Source: Methanosarcinales archaeon (GTDB taxonomy: Archaea; Halobacteriota; Methanosarcinia; Methanosarcinales; Methanoperedenaceae). Taken from it: a stretch of 64,000 nucleotides of DNA. A model generated the notes under the pieces. It worked only from the letters and a program-made list of their open reading frames with translations, made no database searches and was not told the DNA's origin. Each line of letters begins with the position of its first letter. Positions within the stretch are counted from its first letter, which is position 1. The stretch spans positions 1 through 64,000 of the forward strand of contig CAJPFJ010000003.1 in the NCBI GenBank assembly GCA_905339155.1. The letters run 5' to 3'. The position numbers were made by a program, and so were the translations under genes. Shown here piece after piece: positions 26,371 through 34,077 of this stretch.

Positions 26371-29300
26371 AATGATTTTAATTCTATTTCACTCCCGCAA
26401 TACAACCCATACTCACACTCCCCGCAACCCTTCTCATCCTTCGTCCTCTCAAATCCATGTTCATAATCATACGAAATCTTCGTCGCGATCTGGATCATAT
26501 CCTCGATCGCACTATCTTCAAGCCCCTCCATCCGAGAACCACCCGCGCTCTCAAACTTCCCATCGATAAGCTCAAATGTCCTGGGATTGGGAAGACCAAG
26601 CTGTTCGAGTGTGAGTCTTTTAACTTTATATTGAGGATAAACATGCTCAATACCCCTGGCATAAAGCAATAGTTGTTTTGAGCGTGCATCGGGTCCGGGT
26701 TCAGATTTCCCGGTCTTGTAATCGATGATCTCGACTTCACTCTTGGTGCCAGTCATCAGATCCACTCGATCAATGAATCCCTTGAAAGTAAATCCTCCAA
26801 GCGGTACAGCGAATCTTTGCTCAACCATCAGGTTATTCGCAATTCTATTCTTGTTCCGCTCCCAGAATACATCAAGCGCTCCAGTTGCAGCTTCAACATC
26901 AACACCCCTGAAATCCGGTTCTTTTGCGACCGTGTCCCTGATCTCATACAGCCTTTCCTTTGTGGTTATTTTCTCACTCACCGCTATCTCAAGCACCCTA
27001 TGAACAAAAGTTCCCCTGTTCATGGCTCCGGTAGAATCCTCGGAATCGCGTGTTGGCATCCTGAGAAGTTCCTTGAGTTCATACTGCCTGGGACAGTTCT
27101 CATAAGTACTTATTGAGGAATAACTGAAAGTCATGATTGCAGGATTGAATTTCAATCCGTTATTATTCTCTTTGATTTTGCCCAGAATATTCTCAGCGTC
27201 CTCTGCAGGATTTATTTTTGACCAGTTGGAATCGAAAAGTTCCTTGAAATCCGGCGCCTTCCCCACCTTCAAAGCCTGATACAGCAGCGTATTTTTCATG
27301 ATTTCATTAAAATCGCCAGAATCAATAGACTCGATGAGTAGCCTTTTTCGCACAGCCTTTTCCCGCTCAAGCGCACTGTCCTTTACCATTTCCCTGACTT
27401 TTGTATCAGTATCCCTGAAATAACTGAGATCTCCAACTATGATATTCCCGCCAGCTCTCCAGTTGTCATATCCGATATCTGTAAGGAACTCAGACGGCTC
27501 TCGTTCATCATCAGCGTATTTTATTGCCAGTGTCAGGAAAAGATGTTCTTTTGCCCTCGTAAGTGCCACATACGCAAGCCGCCTTTCTTCTTCCTTTTTG
27601 ATCTCTTTTTTCCGCTCCCTGACAGCTTTTTCAGTATCTTTGATGGATTCGTCGTTAAATATGTCCCTGTACTGTTCCATCAATTCAGGCGGAATAAGTG
27701 GCTCTGCGCCTCCCCGGTAGAGAGGAAACTTATCTTTTGCAAGGTTTGTGACAAATACTAACTTGAACTCCAGCCCTTTTGCTGAATGTATTGTCATGAG
27801 ATTTATTGCATCCTCATCCGCTATTCTTGCAGGTGACGGGTTTCCATCCATCTCGTCAAGGATCTCAAGATAATCAATGAACAAACTCAGGTCTTTTCCG
27901 TGGAACTCTTCGAAATTACTGGCTAATTCATGAAGCTGTCTGAGATTCAAAAGTGCTTCCCTACTGCGCTTTGTGTCAATATGGGCGAATTGCCTTGAAA
28001 GTCCGGATTGATCATATAACTCAAGGATCAGGTCTGATACATCAAGATTCTTCTTTCCGCACAGTAAATCGATTCTCTTTTTTACATTGTTTATTGTCTC
28101 AAGTCCGCTCTTTGAAAGTCCGAGTTCTCCAATGTGATGATAGATGGCTTCAGGGAACGAGACCCGTTTTTTCTTGAGGTATTCTCCTATCCTTATGGAA
28201 TCCTCCTGGCTCAGGGCATTATTGTAATGGAATATCCTCCACCACGCTTCTGTCCCGCGGGCTGTAGGATGGGAGATATTATTGATGATATATAGATAAG
28301 CCAGCGCAGACTTTATTTCAGGCTGTTTCATGAAATCGGTATCGTCTTTGACCCGGAAAGGAAGACCCCTGTTTTCAAGAGCCTGTCTTACCTTTCGCCC
28401 CTGGGCATGAGTCCTGTATAATACAGCGATATCTTCGGGAGGGGTATCATGTGCCAGATATTTCTCGATCTTCTCGACTATGGCTCTTGCTTCTTCGTTA
28501 TCATCCTCTGTTTCGATGATACTGACGTTCTCTCCTTCAGTATCTTTGTGATTTTTGAGGAGGAGACATTCTTGCCTTTTCTCCGCTCCATAATTCTTTT
28601 CGATCAGGGTATGGGCAACTCTGAGGATCTTATTGGTTGACCTGAAACTAACATCCAGTGACACGATGTCTTTATCTGGAAGAGAGAATTGCTTTTTGAA
28701 CTCCTCGATATTATTGGGGTACGCGCCACGGAATGCATATATGGTCTGGTTAGGATCTGCCACTACTGTTATGTTCTTATTCGCTGATGTGAGCTTTTTG
28801 ATAAGCTCGAACTGAACGTAATTCGTATCCTGGAATTCATCAATGATTATGTAGCGGAATGTGTCGTTTAATACTTGAGTGCCGTACACATCGAGATACC
28901 AGAGGGCGATCTTATTGAGGTCGCCGTAATCCAGGGCGCCTATTCCTGTCTTCTTTTCTTCGTATTTCTCCCAGGCTGATATGAAGTTTGAATATTTCTG
29001 GCATTCTTCATAGAGGTCTATGAATTCAGAGTATCTCTTCTTATCTGCCTGTTTTGCCTTCTTATCTTCTTTGTCTTTGAAATCCTGAAGATGAAAGGTA
29101 TTGAGTTTGAATTTAGATTCGCGATACAGTTCCTGCCATGTGTTTTCATCTTTTTCGATATCCTGAACCTGTTTGTTAAGTGTTTTCAGAAATTCTTTGA
29201 ATTTATCTATTGAGATATTCAGGTCTTTGGCTTTTCCAATCGTGTTCGCGTACAGGCTGGCGGTCCTTGCATCGACTTTGAGTTCCCGGAATATGAAAAT

Positions 29301-29519
29301 GGCTGAATCCATTTCCTCGAATATCTTGAAGTCGCCGGGAACTCTGCATCTGTCAGCATGATCTTTGATAAGCTCGGCGCAGAATGAGTGGAAAGTCTTA
29401 ACGATCACTTCCTTTCCCTGAAGGAGTTTCTCGACTTTTTCGCGCATGTTCCTTGCGGCTTCTTTGGAGAAGGTGAGCGCGAGGATCTGGGAGGGATCGA
29501 TGTTTTCTTTTTCGACCAT
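26367..29519 (-). CDS. UvrD/Rep-family superfamily I DNA helicase with RecB-like nuclease end
   Basis: At least 1050 residues. Visible helicase motifs after the first Met: LALTFSKEAARNM (Ia), YIIIDEFQDTNYVQ (II, near residue 226), VVADPNQTIYAFRGA (III), VSFRSTNKILRVA (IV), LMTIHSAKGLEFKLVF (V) and RLAYVALTRAKEHLFL (VI). The end holds a PD-(D/E)XK-like block with VEIIDYKTGK and a four-Cys pattern (C near YENCPRQYEL, then CGECEYGLYCG) like AddB/Cas4-type iron-sulfur nucleases. The Walker A motif lies before this start, in the frame described in the next entry. The role is probably DNA repair or end processing. Confidence 0.9.
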   Translation of the reverse strand: MVEKENIDPSQILALTFSKEAARNMREKVEKLLQGKEVIVKTFHSFCAELIKDHADRCRVPGDFKIFEEMDSAIFIFRELKVDARTASLYANTIGKAKDLNISIDKFKEFLKTLNKQVQDIEKDENTWQELYRESKFKLNTFHLQDFKDKEDKKAKQADKKRYSEFIDLYEECQKYSNFISAWEKYEEKKTGIGALDYGDLNKIALWYLDVYGTQVLNDTFRYIIIDEFQDTNYVQFELIKKLTSANKNITVVADPNQTIYAFRGAYPNNIEEFKKQFSLPDKDIVSLDVSFRSTNKILRVAHTLIEKNYGAEKRQECLLLKNHKDTEGENVSIIETEDDNEEARAIVEKIEKYLAHDTPPEDIAVLYRTHAQGRKVRQALENRGLPFRVKDDTDFMKQPEIKSALAYLYIINNISHPTARGTEAWWRIFHYNNALSQEDSIRIGEYLKKKRVSFPEAIYHHIGELGLSKSGLETINNVKKRIDLLCGKKNLDVSDLILELYDQSGLSRQFAHIDTKRSREALLNLRQLHELASNFEEFHGKDLSLFIDYLEILDEMDGNPSPARIADEDAINLMTIHSAKGLEFKLVFVTNLAKDKFPLYRGGAEPLIPPELMEQYRDIFNDESIKDTEKAVRERKKEIKKEEERRLAYVALTRAKEHLFLTLAIKYADDEREPSEFLTDIGYDNWRAGGNIIVGDLSYFRDTDTKVREMVKDSALEREKAVRKRLLIESIDSGDFNEIMKNTLLYQALKVGKAPDFKELFDSNWSKINPAEDAENILGKIKENNNGLKFNPAIMTFSYSSISTYENCPRQYELKELLRMPTRDSEDSTGAMNRGTFVHRVLEIAVSEKITTKERLYEIRDTVAKEPDFRGVDVEAATGALDVFWERNKNRIANNLMVEQRFAVPLGGFTFKGFIDRVDLMTGTKSEVEIIDYKTGKSEPGPDARSKQLLLYARGIEHVYPQYKVKRLTLEQLGLPNPRTFELIDGKFESAGGSRMEGLEDSAIEDMIQIATKISYDYEHGFERTKDEKGCGECEYGLYCGSEIELKSL

Positions 29520-29676
29520 GTATGCGATCTTAGCAGTGATGGTCGTCGTCTTGCCGGTGCCTGCGCCTGCAAGGATCAGCTGGGGACATTGGGTGCGTTT
29601 TATGGCTTCAAGCTGGCGGGGGGTTGGTGGTGAGAGGGGGGAGTCTAATTTAATAGGAACACCTTTTTACATTCAT
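29520..29676 (-). other. 5' end of the helicase gene, frameshifted
   Basis: The frame of the helicase is open upstream of 29519 to about 29665 and encodes TPRQLEAIKRTQ followed by Walker A in LILAGAGTGKTTTITAKIAY. No ATG, GTG or TTG lies in this frame before Walker A. An ATG at 29676 in another frame would join it if one A of the five-A run (plus-strand T run 29664-29668) were removed, giving MNVKGVPIKLD. So the gene is either frameshifted at its fourth codon or has a homopolymer assembly error. Confidence 0.75.
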
Positions 29677-29733
29677 TTACTTTTTATATTGATAATTGTG
29701 TAATTGTGAATTGTCTCAATTAAACGTGCGCGC

Positions 29734-30435
29734 TCATTTAAATGAGCGATTAATATCATAATGTGCGCTTCGTCCTGTTCCTTGCGGTATGAGTAGCCCT
29801 TCGAGCACGAGTTTCTTAAGGAGCCTTGCAGCCTGATATCTATTAACACCACAGATTACCCTCTTCATTTGTAATTCGCTCATTAGTTTTAAGATGATTT
29901 TTAGAAGCTGAAGTTTTTGCTCCTCTGAAAGCCCCTTTATTCTTGTATATTTTTCTTTTTCCCCTATGGAGGACAATGTTTCATTATTAAGCTGATAATA
30001 CGTCCCCCTTCCTGAACCAATACGTTCTATAAAAAAACCTTCCATTGAGTTCAAGAATTCAGAGGTTTCTCTTTGAGTTCTCTGAAGTATAATCGAACCT
30101 TCATTTGTTGAGATTTTGTCATTCCGGCTTAAATGATGCAGCACTATTAATTCTTCAAAAACCATTTTTCTCATTTCTTCAATGTCATAGTTCTTACAGC
30201 CAGTTATGGCTTTAGCGCCCGCTATGTCATCCTCAATCCCTAACAGAAGGGCACCGCCCTCGGAGTTCGCAAATGCTACCGAGTATTCTTTTAAAAGGCT
30301 TGCAAGCTTCTTTTTTTGGTTTTCTTCCCGGGAGCTTTCAGGATACCTTTTGACGTCTAAGTGAAGGTCTTCAAAGTTCTTTGCAGGAGTGCCTTTTTTT
30401 ATTTTGTCAATGATTTCGGGAATCTTAGAACTCAT
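29734..30435 (-). CDS. AlbA_2/Schlafen-like DNA-binding domain protein
   Basis: A 233-residue protein. The N-terminal 85 residues (DLHLDVKRYPESS, then SVAFANSEGGALLLGIED) match the AlbA_2 domain common in archaeal and bacterial regulators and in Schlafen-like nucleases. The C-terminal 80 residues (EEQKLQLLKIILKLM, then RYQAARLLKKLVLEGLLIPQG) look like a winged helix ending in RSAHYDINRSFK. It lies between two copies of the helicase 5' end and reads in the same direction. The role is unknown; AlbA_2 proteins often belong to defence or stress modules. Confidence 0.8.
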   Translation of the reverse strand: MSSKIPEIIDKIKKGTPAKNFEDLHLDVKRYPESSREENQKKKLASLLKEYSVAFANSEGGALLLGIEDDIAGAKAITGCKNYDIEEMRKMVFEELIVLHHLSRNDKISTNEGSIILQRTQRETSEFLNSMEGFFIERIGSGRGTYYQLNNETLSSIGEKEKYTRIKGLSEEQKLQLLKIILKLMSELQMKRVICGVNRYQAARLLKKLVLEGLLIPQGTGRSAHYDINRSFK

Positions 30436-30508
30436 TTTTCATTCACACCCAAGCATTTTTTCGATATACTTTCCATTCTCCACCTTAACACAAAAATCTG
30501 ATGCTCCA

Positions 30509-30858
30509 TTAATCAGTGTTTTTAATATGATCAATAGATTCCTTACGTCTTATACCTGCAAATAAGTTTGTAATGGCATTGTCAACAAAAATCTTCCGAA
30601 TAAAGTTCTGGAAACGCTCATTGATAAGCACAACGCAGAATGAGTGGAAAGTCTTTACGATTACTTCCTTTCCCTGAAGGAGTCTCTCGACTTTTTCGCG
30701 CATGTTACTTGCAGTCTCTTTGGAGAAGGTTGGCGCAAGGATCTGGGAGGGGTCGATGCCTTCCGTTTCGACCATGTACGCGATCTTGGCAGTGATGATC
30801 GTGGTCTTGCCAGTGCCTGCGCCTGCGAAGATCAGGTGAGGGGGATGGGTCTGTTTTA
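30509..30858 (-). pseudogene. partial copy B of a helicase 5' end
   Basis: About 235 bases (30623-30857) parallel 29367-29604 in the helicase gene. The frame encodes LIFAGAGTGKTTIITAKIAY, then MVETEGIDPSQILAPTFSKE and LLQGKEVIVKTFHSFC, then runs into unrelated codons to a stop at 30509. It has Walker A and motif Ia only, so it cannot be a helicase. It shares VETEGIDPSQ with copy C, whereas the intact gene has VEKENIDPSQ, so B and C come from a different parent than the local gene. It begins immediately after the HEPN stop. Confidence 0.85.
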
Positions 30859-31266
30859 TTTCCCAAGCTTATTTTCGACCCATTCAACAAGTCGCCGGGC
30901 ATCTTTTAACATTTCTTGTGCTTCACTTTGTTTGATCAGCCTGTCTTCATATTCAGCGGCATTCTTCAATGAAATTATCCTTCGTGCTTGTTTCAGCTTT
31001 GAGTCGATTTCAGATCGTTCAAAAGGGAGACTGGCCAGAAGTTCTATTGCCTGCATATGATCTACTCCACCATGGCGTAACTGTAGAAATTTCGCACATA
31101 TCGCATCGGTTGCACTAATGACGGCATGGATTGAGAGGACAGCTGCCGAGTTCCAATTCTCTTTTTCTGCCTCCATTAAAGTGCCTTTCAGGAAATCTCT
31201 GGCTTTGGTGAGATATATTTTGTCAGAACCTATCCTTGCAGGTTTGGTAGCTATACCTCTTACCAT
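30856..31266 (-). CDS. HEPN domain protein (MNT-HEPN pair)
   Basis: A 136-residue all-helical protein of the HEPN superfamily: KARDFLKGTLMEAEKENWNS then AVLSIHAVISATDAICAKFL near residues 40-60 and LKNAAEYEDRLIK near 100. HEPN proteins with an adjacent minimal nucleotidyltransferase act as RNase toxins neutralised by AMP transfer from the partner. The classic R-x4-6-H nuclease motif could be RHGGVDH near residue 64; the usual end motif is KNAAEY. Its start overlaps the MNT stop by seven bases (31260-31266). Confidence 0.82.
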   Translation of the reverse strand: MVRGIATKPARIGSDKIYLTKARDFLKGTLMEAEKENWNSAAVLSIHAVISATDAICAKFLQLRHGGVDHMQAIELLASLPFERSEIDSKLKQARRIISLKNAAEYEDRLIKQSEAQEMLKDARRLVEWVENKLGK

Positions 31267-31859
31267 TCAAATCCTTCTCGCTTGAAGATGATTTCACCGT
31301 TTTTTATTTCCCTGAAAATTGATCTGGTTTTCAAGTCTTGAAGTTCTTCCTTGTTCTTTATCATCAGTGATACAGGATTGCCAAATTTATTTTGAGAAAT
31401 ATTTGCTAGATATGTCAATTTATCCTCTAATTTTGACTTTTCACCTTTGCAGACTATAAAGATATCTACATCGCTGTCTGCTCTTTCCATGCCTTTTACG
31501 ATGCTGCCAAAAAGAACCGCAAGCTCTATTTGAGGCAAGCTTTTGACTGATCCTTCAATCATATTTTTAAGTTCCACGAGAACATTTCTCTCAGCCACAA
31601 AATTGCTGTTCAGGAGCTGATAAAGAATATGTTCTTTGTTCAGTGAAAATAGATTTGCTTTACCTATTCGCTTTCTGTCGAGCAATCCATTGTCCATGAG
31701 AGATTTTATGTTCCTGTGGACGCTTGCCTGCGGTATTCCCGCTATCCTCTCAAGTTCACTTTCTGTGAATCCTTTTTCAGGATATGTGAAGAATGCCCTG
31801 AGCAGTCTTACTTTTGTCTTATTGCCAAACATTTCATCCAGGATATTATTGAATTTCAT
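31260..31859 (-). CDS. nucleotidyltransferase (MNT) with N-terminal winged helix
   Basis: A 199-residue protein. Residues 1-75 form a winged helix-turn-helix (MFGNKTKVRLLRAFFTYPEK then IPQASVHRNIKSLMDNGLLD). From about 110 it has the nucleotidyltransferase core VLFGSIVKGMERADSDVDIFIV with the GSxxxG and DxD metal-binding residues. Probable antitoxin to the HEPN protein, with the winged helix perhaps giving autoregulation. The gene starts in an AT-rich stretch free of other genes before copy C of the helicase fragment. Confidence 0.85.
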   Translation of the reverse strand: MKFNNILDEMFGNKTKVRLLRAFFTYPEKGFTESELERIAGIPQASVHRNIKSLMDNGLLDRKRIGKANLFSLNKEHILYQLLNSNFVAERNVLVELKNMIEGSVKSLPQIELAVLFGSIVKGMERADSDVDIFIVCKGEKSKLEDKLTYLANISQNKFGNPVSLMIKNKEELQDLKTRSIFREIKNGEIIFKREGFEW

Positions 31860-31930
31860 GATTATCTATTCATTCTTGAATCAATTTATTCATTTTTGAA
31901 TTTATAAAGTTTTGTATTCGAGGTTCTTTG

Positions 31931-32120
31931 CTTTTTCGTGCATGTTCCTTGCGGCTTCTTTAGAGAAGGTGAGCGCGAGGATCTGGGAGGGGTCGATGCC
32001 TTCCGTTTCGACCATGTGCGCGCTCTCGCGGTGATGGACGTGGTCTTGCCAGTGCCTGCGCCTGCGAAGATCAGGTGGGGGGGGCTGGGTGTGTTTGATT
32101 GAGGAGAGCTGGCGGATTTT
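31931..32120 (-). pseudogene. partial copy C of a helicase 5' end
   Basis: About 190 bases parallel to the helicase Walker A region. On the minus strand the translation in pieces reads IRQLSSIKHTQP, LIFAGAGTGKTTSITAR and MVETEGIDPSQILALTFSKE, in more than one frame. An eight-G run (plus strand, about 32077-32084) and a missing segment in the ITAKIAY region break the frame. It ends within NMHEKAKN and is followed by the MNT gene region. It shares VETEGIDPSQ with copy B. Confidence 0.82.
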
Positions 32121-32153
32121 AGGCAAAAGAAGAGGATGAGACCCAAGTGGTAT

Positions 32154-32528
32154 TTATTCTTTCGAATGTTTATTAAGTATATCTTTTACGTCGGATGTTC
32201 TGAAAGAAACACTCCAACACCATTTACCAAATCTACCATCAGAATTTACAGCATTTATCCACTCATTAAGAAATTCCCTCTTAGTTTTATTTTGTTGGTC
32301 GTCTTTTCCTTTGACTTCAAGAATTAATGTTTTTTCATTATTCAATTTTATTAAGAAATCTGGATAATATTTATGAATTATTCCTCTATAAACATAATTT
32401 ATCACAAAGCCAAGATGATCGTTTTTTGCCCAAGAAATGACCTCTTTAGTTCTGTCTAATTCGAAAGCTTCTGATGCTTCCCAAGAGCTATCAAAAACAA
32501 CATGGCTAATATGCGATTTGTGAGGAGC
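32154..32528 (-). pseudogene. C-terminal fragment of type III restriction endonuclease-like (Res) protein
   Basis: The minus-strand frame from about 32528 reads SHVVFDSSWEASEAFELD then NDHLGFVINYVYRGIIHKYY, then PDFLIKLNNEKTLILEVKG, ending NKTKREFLNEWINAVN and a stop at 32154. This is the end of a DEAD/DEAH type III restriction (Res)-like protein; the PD...EVK is its nuclease motif. The helicase part is absent, and the N-terminal junction lies in sequence without a start codon. A relic of a larger defence gene. Confidence 0.8.
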
Positions 32529-32888
32529 GATAAGAAAGGAATCTCGGTAAATGCAGACCGTATAAGATATTCTCTCAACTTGGAAACCAACCGAAGACTG
32601 TTGATGAGGCGAATTCTAAGATTGAGCGGGACTCGGTGTGTGGGCGCCTTAATCGGAGCAGCCAGGCGCGGGTCATGACTGAGGCTGGGCGCGGTGTTTC
32701 CTATAAATCATGGAATCCCCGGTGTAATAGAATAGGGCGGGAATTTCTTTTACGTTAACCTATATTTGCAGAATATTTGACAGAATCCCGGATCTATGAT
32801 AATAACTGAAATATTTCAAGTTGAGTACTACTTTTACAACAGACTGCTTTATCTATTATAAATGAAATAATCTAGTTAAGTGAATTAA
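32529..32888. other. gene-free stretch with repeat copy
   Basis: No supported gene. It holds the first copy of a 53-base repeat (32646-32698) whose second copy lies after vapC. The last 60 bases before 32889 are AT-rich and probably hold the vapBC promoter. Confidence 0.5.
32646..32699. repeat. direct repeat around vapBC, copy 1
   Basis: Starts GCCTTAATCG and includes GCCAGGCGCGGGTCAT and GCGGTGTT. The copy at 33619-33671 differs by one gap and three substitutions by my reading. The two copies enclose the vapB-vapC pair. Confidence 0.85.
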
Positions 32889-33062
32889 ATGGTTGTTGAC
32901 ATACAAGAAGCATATAATCTCATGGGATTCTTGAAGAAATTGAAACCAGAAATTGGAGTGAATGTAGCCAGGCAAATGGTTGGAAAATTCAAAGGAATCA
33001 TCCCTGAAGGCACAAGCAGCGTGGATTTTTTAAAGAAAGTTCGTGAAAGTCAATATGACTAA
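32889..33062 (+). CDS. VapB-type antitoxin
   Basis: Fifty-seven codons from ATG 32889 to TAA 33062, encoding a helical, basic protein (MVVDIQEAYNLMGFLKKLKP ... FLKKVRESQYD). The PIN-domain gene starts inside its 3' end, in another frame, so the two are translationally coupled. The position and size mark it as the antitoxin of the VapC toxin that follows. It does not match a specific AbrB or RHH family by eye. Confidence 0.65.
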   Translation: MVVDIQEAYNLMGFLKKLKPEIGVNVARQMVGKFKGIIPEGTSSVDFLKKVRESQYD

Positions 33063-33489
33063 AATTTACATTGATACGAATATTTTTTTTAATGTCTGGA
33101 ATGAGGAGATAGACCTAAAGAGCGGAAAAGAACTATGGAGAAGTTCCAGAGATTTACTCGAAAAAATCGAAATAAAAGAGTTTGAGGCAATAACCTCAAT
33201 TACCACAATAATGGAAATAGTCCATGTTTTCAGAGTAAGGGGGAAGGATTATAACGAAGCCATAGAAGATATCAAGAGATTGAATGTCAGTATTAATGCA
33301 CCGGACTCATGGGTTATGATCAAAGCGCTGGAATACCAGATGGAATATGAATTAGATCCTTATGATTCGATAGCTTTTGCAATTGCCCAAACTGCCGGAT
33401 GTGAGATTTTTGTTACCAGAGATGAAAAAATCATAAAGAACATAAGACCGAAGATGCGAGGAGCAAAGCCAGAAGAAATTTTGGATTGA
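33055..33489 (+). CDS. vapC: PIN-domain toxin VapC
   Basis: A 144-residue PIN-domain ribonuclease from ATG 33055 (a GTG at 33043 would add four residues). The acidic residues are visible: IYIDTNIFFNVW (first Asp), TTIMEIVHVFR (Glu), LDPYDSIAFAIAQ (Asp) and IFVTRDEKIIKN (Asp). VapC toxins cleave tRNA or rRNA; the small gene just before it is the presumed antitoxin. The pair is enclosed by a 53-base direct repeat. Confidence 0.85.
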   Translation: MTKIYIDTNIFFNVWNEEIDLKSGKELWRSSRDLLEKIEIKEFEAITSITTIMEIVHVFRVRGKDYNEAIEDIKRLNVSINAPDSWVMIKALEYQMEYELDPYDSIAFAIAQTAGCEIFVTRDEKIIKNIRPKMRGAKPEEILD

Positions 33490-33786
33490 ACCTTAGATAA
33501 ATCATTATTTCAGACTGTTTCCTTGCCAGAGGTGTCACCCCCTCCCCCGTACATTGTACGAAGCCTGTACAGGATGCAATGACCCCTATTGAGGTAAGAA
33601 TATTTTCTATCCCAACGTGCCTTAATCGTGCAGCCAGGCGCGGGTCATAACTGAGGCTGAGCGCGGTGTTACCGGGATTAGGGGTTTCTATGGAGAAAAT
33701 CATAGTGCATACAGAATGACATCATAACTATCGAGTGTAGCCCCCTGGAAAAAGATGAATATTTAGATGCTGAATTCCAGAGGTCA
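33490..33786. other. gene-free stretch with repeat copy
   Basis: Holds the second copy of the vapBC-flanking repeat at 33619-33671. No coding frame is supported. A short inverted pair, GTACATTGTAC and GTACAGG nearby at 33550-33575, may be incidental. Confidence 0.4.
33619..33671. repeat. direct repeat around vapBC, copy 2
   Basis: Second copy of the 53-base sequence at 32646-32699, in the same orientation. See copy 1. Confidence 0.85.
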
Positions 33787-33999
33787 ATGCACCTTCTCAC
33801 TGATGGCAAATTTGAGGAGGCAAGATTCATTCTGGAGGATCTGGCGTTCCGATCGCCTAAAGACCCTAATGTGCTTTACAATCTGGGGATGGTCTACAGC
33901 GAGTTCCATGACCTGGATATTGCAATTGACACATTGAACAGGTGCATGAAAATTGTTCATCTATACTCCAATGCCTATGTTGCCCTGGGGGTGGCTTAG
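33787..33999 (+). pseudogene. tetratricopeptide-repeat fragment
   Basis: Seventy codons that form two TPR helices pairs: LTDGKFEEARFILEDLAFRS, then PNVLYNLGMVYSEFHDLDIA and IDTLNRCMKIVHLYSNAYVA, ending LGVA and stop. The frame upstream stays open for about 80 bases without a start (ECSPLEKDEYLDAEFQRS), so both ends look truncated. A TPR protein normally has more repeats. It is not clear that it is expressed. Confidence 0.6.
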
Positions 34000-34077
34000 T
34001 TACTCGCTGACCAGCCCTCCTCGAAGCCTGAACCTTGAGGAGCGCAGAGCACTCCAATGTGAGTCTTTGCGAAGTAA

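Noticed and set aside
26367..29519. Interpreting the helicase N-terminal gap as a programmed frameshift
   Set aside because: A run of five A near the start can also be a simple assembly error or mutation; there is no stimulatory structure or conserved slippery heptamer I can point to.
30856..30902. Fragment B as an extension of the HEPN protein
   Set aside because: The HEPN frame ends with TAA at 30856; the Walker A frame is different, so there is no fusion.
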